Below, piece by piece: positions 11,663 through 23,164 of a DNA stretch of 64,000 bases. Origin of the DNA: Malaya genurostris (lineage: Eukaryota; Arthropoda; Insecta; Diptera; Culicidae); the NCBI RefSeq assembly GCF_030247185.1, contig NC_080571.1, positions 105,173,128-105,237,127 on the forward strand, read 5' to 3'. The notes below the pieces were generated by a model. The model had not been told where the DNA came from. It ran no database searches and worked only from the letters and a program-made list of their open reading frames with translations. Both the position numbers and the translations under genes were made by a program. How positions within the stretch are numbered: the stretch's first letter is position 1; every line of letters begins with the position of its first letter.

Positions 11663-12199
11663 AGGGGGAGTGTTCGGTTACCGGCACCCTTTTCTTTTTA
11701 GCTCATAACTTCTAACTTAGTGCACATTATGCTAGATGTTTGTCTCGACAGCAGCCTGCATATCACTGACAATTTTTCACGATTTGTCGAAAAAAATGGG
11801 GTGGCGGTAACCTGGGGTCCCGGTAACCGAAATTGGTAGACATTTTGAAAATTAAAAAAAAAAATCTTTGGTTGCGAAAATTTTGATAGCATCGGGTATT
11901 AAATCACGAAAAAGATCTATTTCACCTCATAAATATTCAATCCACTCACCTTTCCGATTGATGCTCTTCAATTCATGATACTCTAAAAAAAGTTAGAAAA
12001 AACTTTTGTGTTGATATTCACGTAATTAAAAGTTATTTTGAACGCAGCAAAAAGTACAATTGACTGTTTGCTTCGCAATTCGGCACAAAAATAACGTGCT
12101 GCTATTACACACACACACACACATGACATTTGTCGGATTGACGCTATCTGCTTCCTGTCAAAAGTTACGGTGGGGTGCCGGCAACTGAACACCTTCCCC
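11663..12199. mobile_element. MITE with ~28-bp TIRs and TA target duplication
   Basis: The left end reads AGGGGGAGTGTTCGGTTACC from 11663; the right end ends GCAACTGAACACCTTCCCC at 12199 and is its imperfect complement, with GGCACCC / GGGTGCC continuing inward. TA lies outside both ends (11661-11662 and 12200-12201). It is 537 bases long with no coding capacity. A (CA)n run sits at about 12109-12122 and a CGGTAACC-rich patch at 11800-11835. The TA duplication suggests mobilisation by a Tc1/mariner-type transposase. Confidence 0.7.
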
Positions 12200-12224
12200 T
12201 ATAATTACTGAGAATCTCTGCAAT

Positions 12225-13440
12225 TCTAAATTTGGTAATTGCCAGTTATTGCCGAACTTGTTTGCAAAAAAATTTACTGTTAGCTCTGTGGAAGCATCAA
12301 GGATTGAATTATGAATAGCCGAGTCATCAGTAATCAAGCGTACACACTTAGAAAATTTCGCAGAATTCGGTAATTTTTCACCGAATTTTCAACAGCTGAA
12401 CCTTCGGTAATCAGTTCGGTAATTAAATTGATTACCGATCGTTCGGTAATTGCTGAACTGTCAAACAACTACCGTAAACTGTAAATCAATTGGATCTAAC
12501 TGATTGTTCGGTAATTTTTTGTTTGTTTGTTTTCCTTTGGTTAAAATTCTGGATTTTCGGATTTCAAAAAAACAACACAAATTCACAAAAACGAATGAAG
12601 GAAATTCCAACCTGTTGTGGCTTTTATTCCACAAAAAAATCAAATCAAATGTTCCGGCTGATCGGAATTATAAACGCCTTCCAAAACACTGCACAATCCG
12701 TCGACTCCACCAGAAATTACCCTCGAACGATTTGTGTAGGCAGCAAATGGACAAGTGATACAAAATTATTTTCTGCCTATAAGTAAACAAAAAACTTTTA
12801 GTGGTTCCAATGTTTTAAAAACTTTTGCACCTGTACCTCAATCCATTCGATGAACTTTTCAAGATTTTTTTCGTTTGGTTAATAAAAAGACACTTACTAA
12901 GAACTGTTTGAAAGTTAGTTTCATAACAATCAGTTTTCACAGAAGTTCGGTTATTGGAAGATAATTTTACCATAAGGACAGTATGGTTATTACCGCACTC
13001 GGCGACTATTCAGATCTACCGTATGAATTTGCATAATTATTGTAAAAGAAAACTCATGTACCGAAATATCGGTCATTTCAATAGATTACCGAAATTTCTC
13101 GTCAAAAATATTACCGAACAAAGGAATTAAATCTTAGTTTGTAGAAAGAATTTTTATTTGTTATTGTATGAAATAATCACTGAATCTAATGTTTGGGAGA
13201 TATCGAAATCATTTACCTTCATTCAACTTACATATTTTCCAGCACCTCGAGTAACATCGACGTGGTGCAATGCACAATTGACAGTTAACATTAGATCACA
13301 AGTGTATCGCCGAATTTCGGTAAAAGTTAACAAACTGTTCGAAATATCGGCAATTGGATTTGTTATTAGTTGTTTATTGACAAATTCGGCAATATATTAT
13401 GCCAAACTTCGGCAAAAATCGGAATATTACTTTAACGTAT
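12225..13440. repeat. TTCGGTAATT-rich repeat region
   Basis: The motif TTCGGTAATT and its complement AATTACCGAA recur more than a dozen times (dense at 12365-12460 and 13060-13120), with TTCGGCAA variants to 13415. Orientation changes between halves suggest a decayed foldback/MITE, but exact ends could not be fixed. A shorter patch of the same motif occurs at 16920-17050. Confidence 0.5.
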
Positions 13441-15170
13441 TTCGAAAAAGAGCATGTGCTTGTACATGCATGTACAATGTCGAGTTCGAGGATAAGTTTC
13501 AAGTCTATAGGAAGTTCAATCAAAAGGGGACTTTTAAAATAACAAGGGAATTTTCGATGGATTTTTTCAATGATTTTTATATTATTTCCAAAAACATACG
13601 AAAATAAGGTAATCGAAATAAAATCACCCTTTTCTTTTTCGTGGATTGGTGACAGAATGAGTTATGAAAAACGTATAACAATACATTTGATGCCATTGGA
13701 ATTGTTTGCGATTTATGTGTCTATCAGTTTGAATGTTTGCAGCAGTGTGTGAGATAATCCCCAGTAAGAATACATTTCAACCCAACCTACCCCTCTGTGA
13801 TGTGAACGACGGTGTACAAAGAACAATTTCCCTTGAAAACCCTAGTATTTCCCCGTATCTCTCATCAAGGCCACACACTATAGAATGCGTCCCCGGAATA
13901 TCATTTCCCAGGAACAATTTTTTATTGCATCAAACTTACAAACTCACCCAGCTGAACACCACCACTCTACTAGGAAACAATAACGAACCTCACCAATGCA
14001 CACACACACGGTCCGCTTTCCCTTCAGATATCCGGTACAAAATAGCTACATGTGTTTCAAACGAGATATAGGCGAATAGCGAATGCCACCTTCCCCCTTA
14101 TTCGTAACGGAAGGCTGCAACACGGGGTAGTGGTAGGTCGCTATAAGCATCCTTCTTTCGCCAAGCGATAGAAAGGACACCTGCAACAGAACTTAAGCAA
14201 TGCATTTATAGGGACATGACATTTATACACATGATTTAACTAATAATAATGGAAATTTGCTCCTGCTTCTCAATATAAGTGAAATGTGCTCATACGCTTG
14301 CGGGGAGGGGTTGTTCAACGGATCGCAAGAAACGCGCAGTATTCTTGCCAATTTTGTTCCCTGCTTCTTCCCATCATCATTATCATCATCGCCATCGTTG
14401 ACGTTGGAAAACCGCTTGTTGTTGCTACTGCAACTTCTCGAGTACCTCGTGAGGAACATAATTTTATCTGTGGTAAAGTAACTACATACAATGTTGCATA
14501 AAACTCGCCTTGCTCACTCGCACGGATCCTTGCCCGCCGTACGTCGAATATCCTGCCGTGGCATCATTGGACTAAACAACCAAACGGACAGAAACATGGT
14601 ATCCTTCGGTCCGACACCGGTGACCGGTGGTAATTTTTCGGATCGGTGAAATTTCGGATACACTGACACTGTGCTGAGCTGTGCCGTGCCGCGTCTGCTG
14701 GGCTGGCCTTCGCTGGTGATGGCACAAATTCTGCGCCGGAACTCTGATGATGCCAAATTTCTGAACCGTTGTTTGTACATATTTACGCTTGCGTGATCAT
14801 CTATTTTATTGACAGGTTCAAGTGGGAAACACGATTTCGATTACATTTGTGATTAGAAACACGGCGATACTGGATGTCGTGTGCATGCGGTGCCAGAATG
14901 GGAAGCATCAATATGGAAGTCGGACAGAGCGGACGAATCTTTGTTTGGCCTAGGCAAATGTCATGTTCGTTTCGCACAACTTGAGAATGTCGTCCTTCGT
15001 TACGCACGACAAATGGGCATACAAGCAAATTTAATAAGGTGCCTGAATGTTTATTCGTTTGAACATTTTTGGGATTATGATTGGCAATCTTTTAAATTAA
15101 TTTTCCGAAATAGGTTTTCGATTGATGTTTTTAATTTCGAGTAGTCAATTTGGCTCATTACTTCTCATTG
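13441..15170. other. Unassigned intergenic DNA with a GC-richer island
   Basis: No recognisable gene. Bases 14500-14780 are GC-richer than the flanks and open on both strands (minus frame 14514-14780, 88 aa; plus mini-ORF from the ATG at 14596), but no domain or convincing splice pattern is visible. A (TCATCATCATTATCATC)-like patch at 14370-14395 is simple sequence. Frame 13733-14071 (112 aa) is unrecognised. Confidence 0.35.
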
Positions 15171-17138
15171 TTCTTCTAAATAAATTTCAATTTGGAATTA
15201 CTTTTGTTAACAATTGATGAATCTTAGTGAAGTCAAGTTTAAAGAAACAGTCCGTTGAGAAATTATTACAAATAAGTATTTAACGTATTGAAACTAAAGC
15301 TTCATTAAGTTATTCAACGGATTTATTTTAAAAGGTAATTTAGTTCCACTGGGATTCCACACTAGTTAATTGCACATCTTAAGATAAATTGTTTGTAATC
15401 TCATTTTTTTTGTTTCTTGTATTGACAGCTCCCTTGTTTTTAAAATTGCCTGTGCTCTTAGTCGCAGTTACCAGATGAACTAAGCAATATATTCACGCTC
15501 GTTAGTAGTACACGATAATGAAGAACTTTGTTTCACTGCGTGCTACAAGATGCGAAACAAGGTCATACAGGCAATGTTAACGTTTTTTTTCAGTATAGGT
15601 TCACAGAAATCATTTTTGCACATAATATTTGCATTCCAAGACCAAATTTGATCACATTTCAAAAATATTTTAAATATTGTATAGCATAGATTTTGCATTT
15701 GAGCCCATTTTCAAAACGATCAATTTGTTTCTTGGCACTTTGCGCGGTGTGTATACCCTAGAAACATTAAAAGCAATGTTCTTTAAATTAATATTCATCC
15801 AAACTAAAAGTTATGAATCTAGTTTTCTCATCTTCAATATTAGAACCACTCTTCAAATGCTAACCTCGTAGTTATCAGCTAGCGCACATATTCATGAATT
15901 AATGAACGAACGAAGCATCTCTGCTTGCTTGGGTTGCGCTGTGAATTTCATCCGACAATAATATTCGTTACTTCAATTTACAAGCCCTGCTCTTTGCCGA
16001 AGTGTGACATAAATATTTGCTGAGCTTGTCAGAGAATAAATCAGTTGTTTTTCAAATAACTTTCACAAAAGTAAACAAATCGTGCTTGGCTTTCCTACGA
16101 CTGAATGCTTCAAAATCGCACAATTTTGCCTTGAAATTCTGATTCTACAAGAATGGTAATCTTAGTAATACAAAGAACTATAAAAGGGCGTGTTTTCGTA
16201 AGTTTTGCCCTCCGTGCTCCATGTCAACAATCCGAGCGATAATTCAATTGCTAGAAAGGAAGGGTGAATCTCATTTATCAATTTTTTTTCTACATTTGCT
16301 TTCAATGCTAGTTTCGCCCTTCTTTTAAAAACAACTGAAATTATTATTTTTACGTTTACAATTCAATTTAGTTTAGCGGTTCAAATTAGACTGTCGAGTT
16401 TAGCACTAAGCAGTTCAATTTGAACTGCTCTGCACTGATGAGCCAAAGACGAAACATAAAAATAATAAAAACGGTTCTGTGCCCTAGCACAAAATTCGAC
16501 TAACCCCTAAATGAACTGAAATTAGCTTTTCTGATTCACGATCACAAATGCTAATTCGCCATTTTGAAATATCTTTGTTTTCATCACGAACAGAGATGCC
16601 AGGTTTGCAGATTTGTCTGCAAAGCTGCTGGCTTTTGAAAATTGAGCTTTTCGTAGACTTTCGTCCAAATCTACAGACTTTTGAAATGACCACGATAATA
16701 ACTTCTTAATCTTCACGTTTACTTACATAATATTCGTGTATAATGAAAGACAATATTTTCATTTTTTTAACAGTACCCCAGATATGTAACGAACATTTGT
16801 ATAACGGCGAGGAAGATTCATCGATCTCTTTAAAATTTTAAAAATAAGTACCCTATCTACTTTTTATATATACTTCAAGATATCTGCTTATTCAAAGGTA
16901 TAGGGCACTTTCGCTGAGCTAACAGTAATATTTTTGTTGCCACTTTCGGCAATAATAGGCAGTGACTGAATTTAGGATTACTAAGATTCTCGTTGATACG
17001 ATTACCGAACCGTGCTTTCTCGGTATAATTTTTCGTCACCTTGAACATTGAGTTTTACTATATGTATGTGAACGTTATATTTTTTCTACTAGCAATAAAT
17101 GACCTACATGGTAGTATAATTTTTTTTTGACGATTGAA
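15171..17138. other. Unassigned AT-rich intergenic DNA with short repeat scraps
   Basis: No gene seen. Bases 16590-16690 contain a repeated GCAGATTTGTCTGCAAA / TCTACAGACTTTTGAAA theme that looks like part of a dispersed repeat. Bases 16920-17050 carry TTCGGCAAT/ATTACCGAA motifs related to 12225-13440. The region ends at the I-1 target duplication. Confidence 0.4.
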
Positions 17139-17152
17139 AAGTTGTTCGTCTT

Positions 17153-17472
17153 TTTTTTTTCATAAATACGTTTATTTCATAGGCAATATACATAAGTTTT
17201 TCTTCGCCGTGGCATCCACAATACATAGTAGTTTAAACCTAATACATTTCGAATATCATATTAGTATGTTGGTACTCATTAGTTAATCTAAACACTGTTT
17301 TTATCAAGCGAGTTGCTATTTTAATTACATTAAATAAAATACATTTATTTTGTACATGATCTTATAACTATTTCAGGATTGTTTGTATCAGTTCACCACT
17401 TATATTCAATATCCTATAGTTGGCTATTGGTTGAACTCATGGAAGAGAAAACAGTTTAACATAAAATAAAAT
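17153..17472 (-). other. I-1 3' UTR and poly(A)
   Basis: About 320 AT-rich bases follow the ORF2 stop on the minus strand. The distal part (GATGCCACGGCGAAG near 17200, then a TGCCTATGAAATAAACG segment) is conserved in a diverged fragment at 53130-53325, showing that other 3' ends of this family exist nearby. It is unrelated to the 3' UTR of I-2 apart from general layout. Confidence 0.75.
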
Positions 17473-20400
17473 TTAAATTGGAACTCCAATGGATTTAATG
17501 AAATGATAAAGAAGTTTCATGTATGGAAGGTCACGACAAGCAAGAATGTCGCGAACTGGGACATTGGATAGTCTACCTTGGGTACGCAAGGAATTTATTA
17601 GTTGAGATCTGACATCACGAAACTCCACGCATGTCCAAACAACATGGTCAATATCGCGGTAACCTTCGCCGCAAGCACAATGATTAGTCTCGGAAAGTCC
17701 AATTCGAAGGAGATGTGCATCTAACGTGTAGTGATTGGACATGAGTCTGGACATCACACGAATGAAATCTCTACTCACATCCAGTCCCCTGAACCATGCC
17801 TTTGTCGATATTTTAGGAATAATTGAGTGCATCCACCGACCCAGATCATCTTTATCCCAAGAAGCTTGCCAGCTGGCAAGTGTTCTTTGGCGAGACGCGC
17901 TATAGAATTCGTTGAAAGCAATCGGTCTCTCATAAATTTCACCCTCAATAGCACCACGTTTGGCTAAAATATCGGCTCTTTCATTGCCTGGAATGGAGCA
18001 ATGAGCCGGAACCCAAACTATTGTGATTAGATAATTATTATTCAATATGTCGTTCAGACACTGTTTTATTTTACCCAAGAAAAACGGTTCATTTTTGCCA
18101 GCAGCGTTTGAGCGAATGGCTTCAATTGCACTCAGACTATCTGTGAAGAGGAAATAATGGTTTGGAGATAATGTGACGATTACATTCAAGCTATAATGAA
18201 CTGCTGCTAACTCTGCTATATAAACAGATGCAGGTTCTTGAAGCTTGAATGAGGCCGAAACATTATTGTTGAACATACCAAACCCTGTCGCTTCTTCCAT
18301 TCGCGATCCGTCCGTGTAAAACATTTTCTCAGAGTTAATATGCCTGAACTTACTTGAAAATATTTTTGGGATTTCCATAGAGCGTAGGTGGTCCGGGATT
18401 CCACGCACTTCGCGCTGCATGGATGTGTCGAAAAATAAAGTTGAGTCAGGTACATTTAGGAGGCTGACACGGATAGGAATATATCTTGAAGGGTTGATTT
18501 CCTGTGACATATGGTTAAAATATACTGTCATGAATTTTGTTTGAGATCGAAGCTCGACTAGTCGTTCGAAATTATTAATTACCATGGGATTCAGCACATC
18601 ACATCTTATTAGCAGGCGTGATGAAAGCTCCCAAAATCGATCTTTTAATGGAAGAACTCCCGCCAGAACTTCAAGACTCATTGTATGTGTCGAATGCATG
18701 CAGCCTAAAGCAATTCGCAAACAACGGTACTGAATTCGCTCAAGTTTGATAATATGAGAATTTGCAGCGGAACGAAAACAAACGCATCCATATTCCATCA
18801 CTGAAAGTATCGTTGTCTGATACAATTTTATTAGATCTTGCGGATGAGCACCCCACCAAGACCCTGTTATTGTTCGAAGAAAATTTACTCTTTGTTGGCA
18901 TTTCGTTATCAGATACCTAATGTGTTCTCCCCACGTGCATTTGGAATCAAACCACACCCCGAGGTATTTGAAAGTCAAAACCTGTTCGATTATTCTTCCC
19001 ATCATATGAAGCTGAAGTTGCGCGGGATCATGCTTTTTTGAAAAGACGACCAGCTCTGTTTTCTCCGCAGAGAATTCGATACCAAGATGAACAGCCCAAA
19101 CGGACAATTTATCTAAGGTATCTTGCAATGGTTTTTGCAGATCAATAGCTTTGGATCCAGTAACTGAAACCACGCCATCATCTGCCAATTGTCTTAGTGT
19201 ACATGGGGTTACTAGACAGCTGTCAATGTCATTCACGTAAAAATTATAGAGGAGCGGACTGAGGCATGAGCCTTGCGGGAGACCCATGTAGCTAATTCTG
19301 ATTGTTGCCAAATCGCCATGTGAAAAATGCATGCGTTTCTCTGACAAAAGGTTGTGCAAATAATTATTTATAACCGCTGGGAGTCCATGTTGGTGGAGCT
19401 TGTCTGAAAGAACATCAATGGAAACTGAATCAAATGCTCCTTTAATGTCTAAAAATACAGATGCCATTTGTTGCTTTTGAGCGAAGGCAATTTGGATGTC
19501 AGACGAAAGTAATGCAAGGCAATCATTCGTCCCTTTATTTCTACGGAAGCCAAACTGAGTATCTGACAACAAACCGTTCGTCTCGACCCAAGTGTCGAGA
19601 CGTCGTAGAATAATTTTTTCGAACAATTTTCTGATGCAGGACAACATCGCAATGGGTCTATATGAGTTGTGATTGGAAGCTGGTTTCCCCGGCTTTTGAA
19701 TGGCGATAACTTTCACTTGTCTCCAGTCAGGTGGAACAATATTTTGCTCAAGAAACTTGTTGAACAATTCCAACAAACGTCTTTTTGCGAGGTCGGGCAG
19801 ATTCTTCACCAAGTTGAATTTAATTCTGTCCAATCCAGGAGCGTTATTGTTACAAGACATGAGTGCTATGGAAAATTCCATCATTGAAAAGGGGCTATCA
19901 ATGGAATCATCATTTGAAGAAGACTCCCTAACAATGCTATGCGTAGGAACGGAATCTGGACAAACTTTCCTCGCAAAATCAAATATCCATCGATTCGAGT
20001 ACTTCTCACTCTCATTTCCTACGTTACGATTCCTCATTCGTCTGGCCGTATTCCAAAGAGTGCTCATTGAGGTTTCTCTTGACAAACCTTCCACAAAATG
20101 TCTCCAATAGCTGCATTTCTTAACCCGAAGTATGTTCTTGTACTTGGTTTCTAAAACCAAGAATTTTTCAAAATTCTGAGGAGTTCCTCCTCCTCGTTTT
20201 AAAAACGTCTTGAAAGCATTTTGTTTCGCGTGTTTAGCATCTGAGCACTCTTTGTCCCACCAAGGATTTGGAGGTCTTCTGTTAGACGATGGACCAAGAA
20301 ATCGTTTGGTTTGGGCTTGTTCTGCGGCCTCCAGAATCGAACAAACGAGGAAGTCATATTCTTCAAGTGGGGGAAGCTCTTCCATTGAAGTTAAGACACT

Positions 20401-21165
20401 TGAAATATTACTTTGGTATTTAATCCAGTCAATATTTTTTGTCAAATCATATGGAATATTAACTGAATTAGCAATGCCTTTGTTACTGCTAATTGAGATG
20501 ATGATTGGTAAATGATCGCTACCATGTAAATCAGGAAATACTTTCCAGGTGCAATCTAGTCGAATTGAAGTCGAACAAAGAGATAAATCTAATGCACTTG
20601 GACGTGCAGGAGGTCTTGGGATCCGTGTCATGCTACCCATATTTAGTACCGTCATGCTAAAATTGTCGCAATTATTATATATTAGAGATGATCTGCTATC
20701 ATTGTAAACGGAACCCCACATCATTCCGTGCGAATTGAAATCTCCTAAAATCAAACGTGGAGCAGGAAGGGCTTCGACAATTTCATTAAGCTGTCGTTGT
20801 CCAACTTGAGCTCTTGGAGGAATATATACCGAAGCAATGCAAATGTCCTTTCCTTTAATGTTTATTTGACAAGCAACAACTTCTATACTAGAAGTCGAAG
20901 GAATGTTTAATCTATAAAAGGAATAACATTTCTTAATTCCTAAAAGCACTCCACCATACGGGGAGTCTCTGTCGAGACGTATAATGTTAAAGTCATTAAA
21001 ATTTAAGGCTATGTTTGATGTAAGCCATGTTTCGCACAAAGCAAATACATCACATTTTTGACTATGCAACAAAACTTTAAATGAATCAAGTTTTGGCATG
21101 ATGCTTCGACAATTCCACTGCAGGACAGTGATTGAATCATTTGCGGCGGATGATAAATTATCCAT
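17473..21165 (-). CDS. I-1 ORF2: endonuclease - reverse transcriptase - RNase H polyprotein
   Basis: 1230 codons from the ATG at 21165, chosen because it overlaps the ORF1 stop as ATGGATAA; an ATG four codons upstream is also in frame. APE-type endonuclease: QWNCRS (~18), CETWLTS (~44), GDFNSHG (~139) and SDHLPI (~218). RT: AIQKPGKPASNHNSYRP (~485), FLDIKGAFDSVS, LPQGSCLSPLLYNFYVND and a catalytic LADDGVV (~656) with Leu where Tyr/Phe is usual. RNase H: YTDGSRMEE (~946), AELAA, FTDSLSAIE and VWVPAHCSIPGNERAD. C-terminal Cys-His motif: CACGEGYRDIDHVVWTC. The protein nicks target DNA, reverse-transcribes the element RNA in place and can remove the RNA strand. All catalytic residues I can locate are present and there is no premature stop. 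Confidence 0.92.
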   Translation of the reverse strand: MDNLSSAANDSITVLQWNCRSIMPKLDSFKVLLHSQKCDVFALCETWLTSNIALNFNDFNIIRLDRDSPYGGVLLGIKKCYSFYRLNIPSTSSIEVVACQINIKGKDICIASVYIPPRAQVGQRQLNEIVEALPAPRLILGDFNSHGMMWGSVYNDSRSSLIYNNCDNFSMTVLNMGSMTRIPRPPARPSALDLSLCSTSIRLDCTWKVFPDLHGSDHLPIIISISSNKGIANSVNIPYDLTKNIDWIKYQSNISSVLTSMEELPPLEEYDFLVCSILEAAEQAQTKRFLGPSSNRRPPNPWWDKECSDAKHAKQNAFKTFLKRGGGTPQNFEKFLVLETKYKNILRVKKCSYWRHFVEGLSRETSMSTLWNTARRMRNRNVGNESEKYSNRWIFDFARKVCPDSVPTHSIVRESSSNDDSIDSPFSMMEFSIALMSCNNNAPGLDRIKFNLVKNLPDLAKRRLLELFNKFLEQNIVPPDWRQVKVIAIQKPGKPASNHNSYRPIAMLSCIRKLFEKIILRRLDTWVETNGLLSDTQFGFRRNKGTNDCLALLSSDIQIAFAQKQQMASVFLDIKGAFDSVSIDVLSDKLHQHGLPAVINNYLHNLLSEKRMHFSHGDLATIRISYMGLPQGSCLSPLLYNFYVNDIDSCLVTPCTLRQLADDGVVSVTGSKAIDLQKPLQDTLDKLSVWAVHLGIEFSAEKTELVVFSKKHDPAQLQLHMMGRIIEQVLTFKYLGVWFDSKCTWGEHIRYLITKCQQRVNFLRTITGSWWGAHPQDLIKLYQTTILSVMEYGCVCFRSAANSHIIKLERIQYRCLRIALGCMHSTHTMSLEVLAGVLPLKDRFWELSSRLLIRCDVLNPMVINNFERLVELRSQTKFMTVYFNHMSQEINPSRYIPIRVSLLNVPDSTLFFDTSMQREVRGIPDHLRSMEIPKIFSSKFRHINSEKMFYTDGSRMEEATGFGMFNNNVSASFKLQEPASVYIAELAAVHYSLNVIVTLSPNHYFLFTDSLSAIEAIRSNAAGKNEPFFLGKIKQCLNDILNNNYLITIVWVPAHCSIPGNERADILAKRGAIEGEIYERPIAFNEFYSASRQRTLASWQASWDKDDLGRWMHSIIPKISTKAWFRGLDVSRDFIRVMSRLMSNHYTLDAHLLRIGLSETNHCACGEGYRDIDHVVWTCVEFRDVRSQLINSLRTQGRLSNVPVRDILACRDLPYMKLLYHFIKSIGVPI

Positions 21166-22471
21166 CAAATGATACAAAACCTGAAAGAGCTGGCCATTGA
21201 GCTGATAACTGTTTCAAAAAAGTTCTAGCTATTGGAAGGAATGCTGTTATGATGGTCTTTAGAGGTTCAGAAATATTGAATGCAGCGAAAATCCATTCTA
21301 CAATTTCCGAAAATTTCAGTAATCCTGTTGGTGAATGTGAAATGGAGCCCACTGGATTATTGTCTTTTCTTGAGCTAGTTCCTGGATTGGTTTGTGAATT
21401 TGACAAACCAGGAGGCACAGTTTTTGGTTTTAAATTTGGCTTTTTAGCTTTAACACGGGGATCTTTTTTTGAAGGTATAATTTTAGGTGTCTTTTTTGGT
21501 ATTTTGTGGTTTGTTAATCTCCTCTTAACAGACCCTTGAGGAGTGACAAACGAGGTATCTTCACTATTTCCGTCAGAGTCAGATTCCTCTGGCTCCGCAA
21601 GATTTGAAAAACCGTTTTCGGTTTCCAAAGGGGAGACATGTATGACCGTTTTGAGCATTTCTGCATATGTGCGCTTAGACCGTGCTTTTAAAGAAAGCTT
21701 CATTTTGTCTTTACGCAGCTTAAATGCAGCGCACACTGAAAGATCATCATGAGGGCTTTCCCCACAATAAACACATTTTTCAACATCTTTATCGCAAAGA
21801 TTATCCTTATGAGGCCCTTGACATTTGATACATTTGGACTTATTACTACAGTAAGTAGCTGTATGTCCGAATTTTTTACAGTTCGTGCAATTCATAACAT
21901 GCGGTACGAAAAGCCGAACAGGAAGACGAATTTTATCGATATAGACATGGCTAGGCAATGCAGATCCGGCAAATGTTACGCGAAACGAATCTGAGGGACG
22001 ATAAGACTTTTTTCCATCGACAATAGATGCTGAGTACAATTGTTTGCACTCGAGTATCTTAACTCCCTCAAGCATGGAGTTTTTAAAACGGCCAACTCCA
22101 TTTTTAAGTAAATCATCTGCTGTCAGACTTGCTTCAGTCACAACACCGTCAATTTCTACCTCCTTCGATGGAATGTAAACTCGATATTCAATAGCAAATA
22201 ATTTACAGGTTACAATATCGTTTGCCTGTTTCAAGTCGTTAACTACAACTCGAATTTTATCTCTATTAACCTTACAGATTTCTTTAACTTCAGAGAAATG
22301 TGATGTCAAATCCTTTGTAATTTGCATCAAGTTTAAAATCTTTTCTTTTTTTCGAAGATAGACTATCCATGGCCCAGTGGTACCCTGTGGATAATGTTTA
22401 GCCCTCGGAGTATTTAAACTTTTACTAGTATCCGGAATCGGATTCGGATGATCTTCCATGAGATCATCCAT
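21158..22471 (-). CDS. I-1 ORF1: CCHC zinc-knuckle RNA-binding protein
   Basis: 437 codons from the ATG at 22471; the frame is open upstream to 22777 but that part lies in the 5' UTR and has no counterpart in I-2. The N-terminal half (GPWIVYLRKK ... ANDIVTCKLF ... YRVYIPSKEVEIDGVV) aligns with I-2 and resembles RRM-like nucleic-acid-binding folds (inference). Three knuckles follow at ~260-320: CTNCKKFGHTATYC, CIKCQGPHKDNLC and CVYCGESPHDDLSVC, the last with one extra residue compared with I-2. A basic, Pro/Ser-rich linker leads to a conserved ~55-residue C-terminal module (KFSEIVEWIFAAFNISEPLK ...) ending VSFDG. Likely role: binding element RNA to form the retrotransposition RNP. The stop overlaps the ORF2 start. 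Confidence 0.88.
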   Translation of the reverse strand: MDDLMEDHPNPIPDTSKSLNTPRAKHYPQGTTGPWIVYLRKKEKILNLMQITKDLTSHFSEVKEICKVNRDKIRVVVNDLKQANDIVTCKLFAIEYRVYIPSKEVEIDGVVTEASLTADDLLKNGVGRFKNSMLEGVKILECKQLYSASIVDGKKSYRPSDSFRVTFAGSALPSHVYIDKIRLPVRLFVPHVMNCTNCKKFGHTATYCSNKSKCIKCQGPHKDNLCDKDVEKCVYCGESPHDDLSVCAAFKLRKDKMKLSLKARSKRTYAEMLKTVIHVSPLETENGFSNLAEPEESDSDGNSEDTSFVTPQGSVKRRLTNHKIPKKTPKIIPSKKDPRVKAKKPNLKPKTVPPGLSNSQTNPGTSSRKDNNPVGSISHSPTGLLKFSEIVEWIFAAFNISEPLKTIITAFLPIARTFLKQLSAQWPALSGFVSFDG

Positions 22472-23164
22472 TACATTAAATTTTTTTTGTAAATTAATAA
22501 TACCAAAATAAAAACTTATGTTTAGTAAAATTTCAGATATAAGAAATAAAAAATAAATTAAATTAAATCTACCTTGTAGCTGATGTCTCTGTTCCTTTAT
22601 CGTGAAGAACGACGTGAAGCTCTTCCAACGATTTCCAATTGGCAGTCTTTTGCTGTTTCCAATTGGCAGTCTTCTGTCGTTTACTGCTATCTCAGTTGCT
22701 CTGCCGTCGTTGTGAACACCACTGCACTTGCTGTACCTGACCCCAGGTACAGTGCTTTTGCTCTTGGTGGCGATCAAATGCGATGCTTGCAGTGTAGCAC
22801 CTCGCGATATATGCCGTCTCTTTTGATCCTACGCAGCGTACAAATTCTGGTACCTGGTAGATCAGCACTGGGTTGCTTTAGCACCTCTGTGCCTTTGCAC
22901 CCCTTCGTCTTCGCACCTTTATGCGATGGCACCTCTGTGACTCGTCACTTCTATGCTCTCGCACCTCTGTGTCTCTACACCTCTGTGCGTATGAACGGGA
23001 TGGCCTTCGTTGCTAGCTTTCCAGTCGGGAAACGCCCCGAATATTGCGTTTGCTATGGGCAGTTTAACTACCTGAAGCTTAGAATTGTCTCGGTAGCAGC
23101 CGTTAACTCACGAGCCAGTACAATCGAAACACAACCTCTTCGCTTGAATGGTTTTTACTGAATG
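22472..23164 (-). promoter_or_regulatory. I-1 5' UTR / internal promoter region with tandem repeats
   Basis: About 690 bases. It contains two direct copies of TTTCCAATTGGCAGTCTT (22629-22670) and five to six degenerate copies of GCACCTCTGTG-NCTNT (22878-22992, plus-strand reading). Such 5' repeats often carry promoter elements in non-LTR retrotransposons; promoter function here is inferred from position. The plus-strand open frame 22583-23161 lies entirely within it and is not considered a gene. Confidence 0.55.

Noticed and set aside
12103..12125. (CA)n microsatellite as a feature of interest
   Set aside because: Short ordinary simple repeat inside a MITE.
22583..23161. 192-codon plus-strand open frame
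   Set aside because: It lies wholly within the 5' UTR of the minus-strand I-1 element and is explained by the tandem GCACCTCTGTG motifs; no domain.
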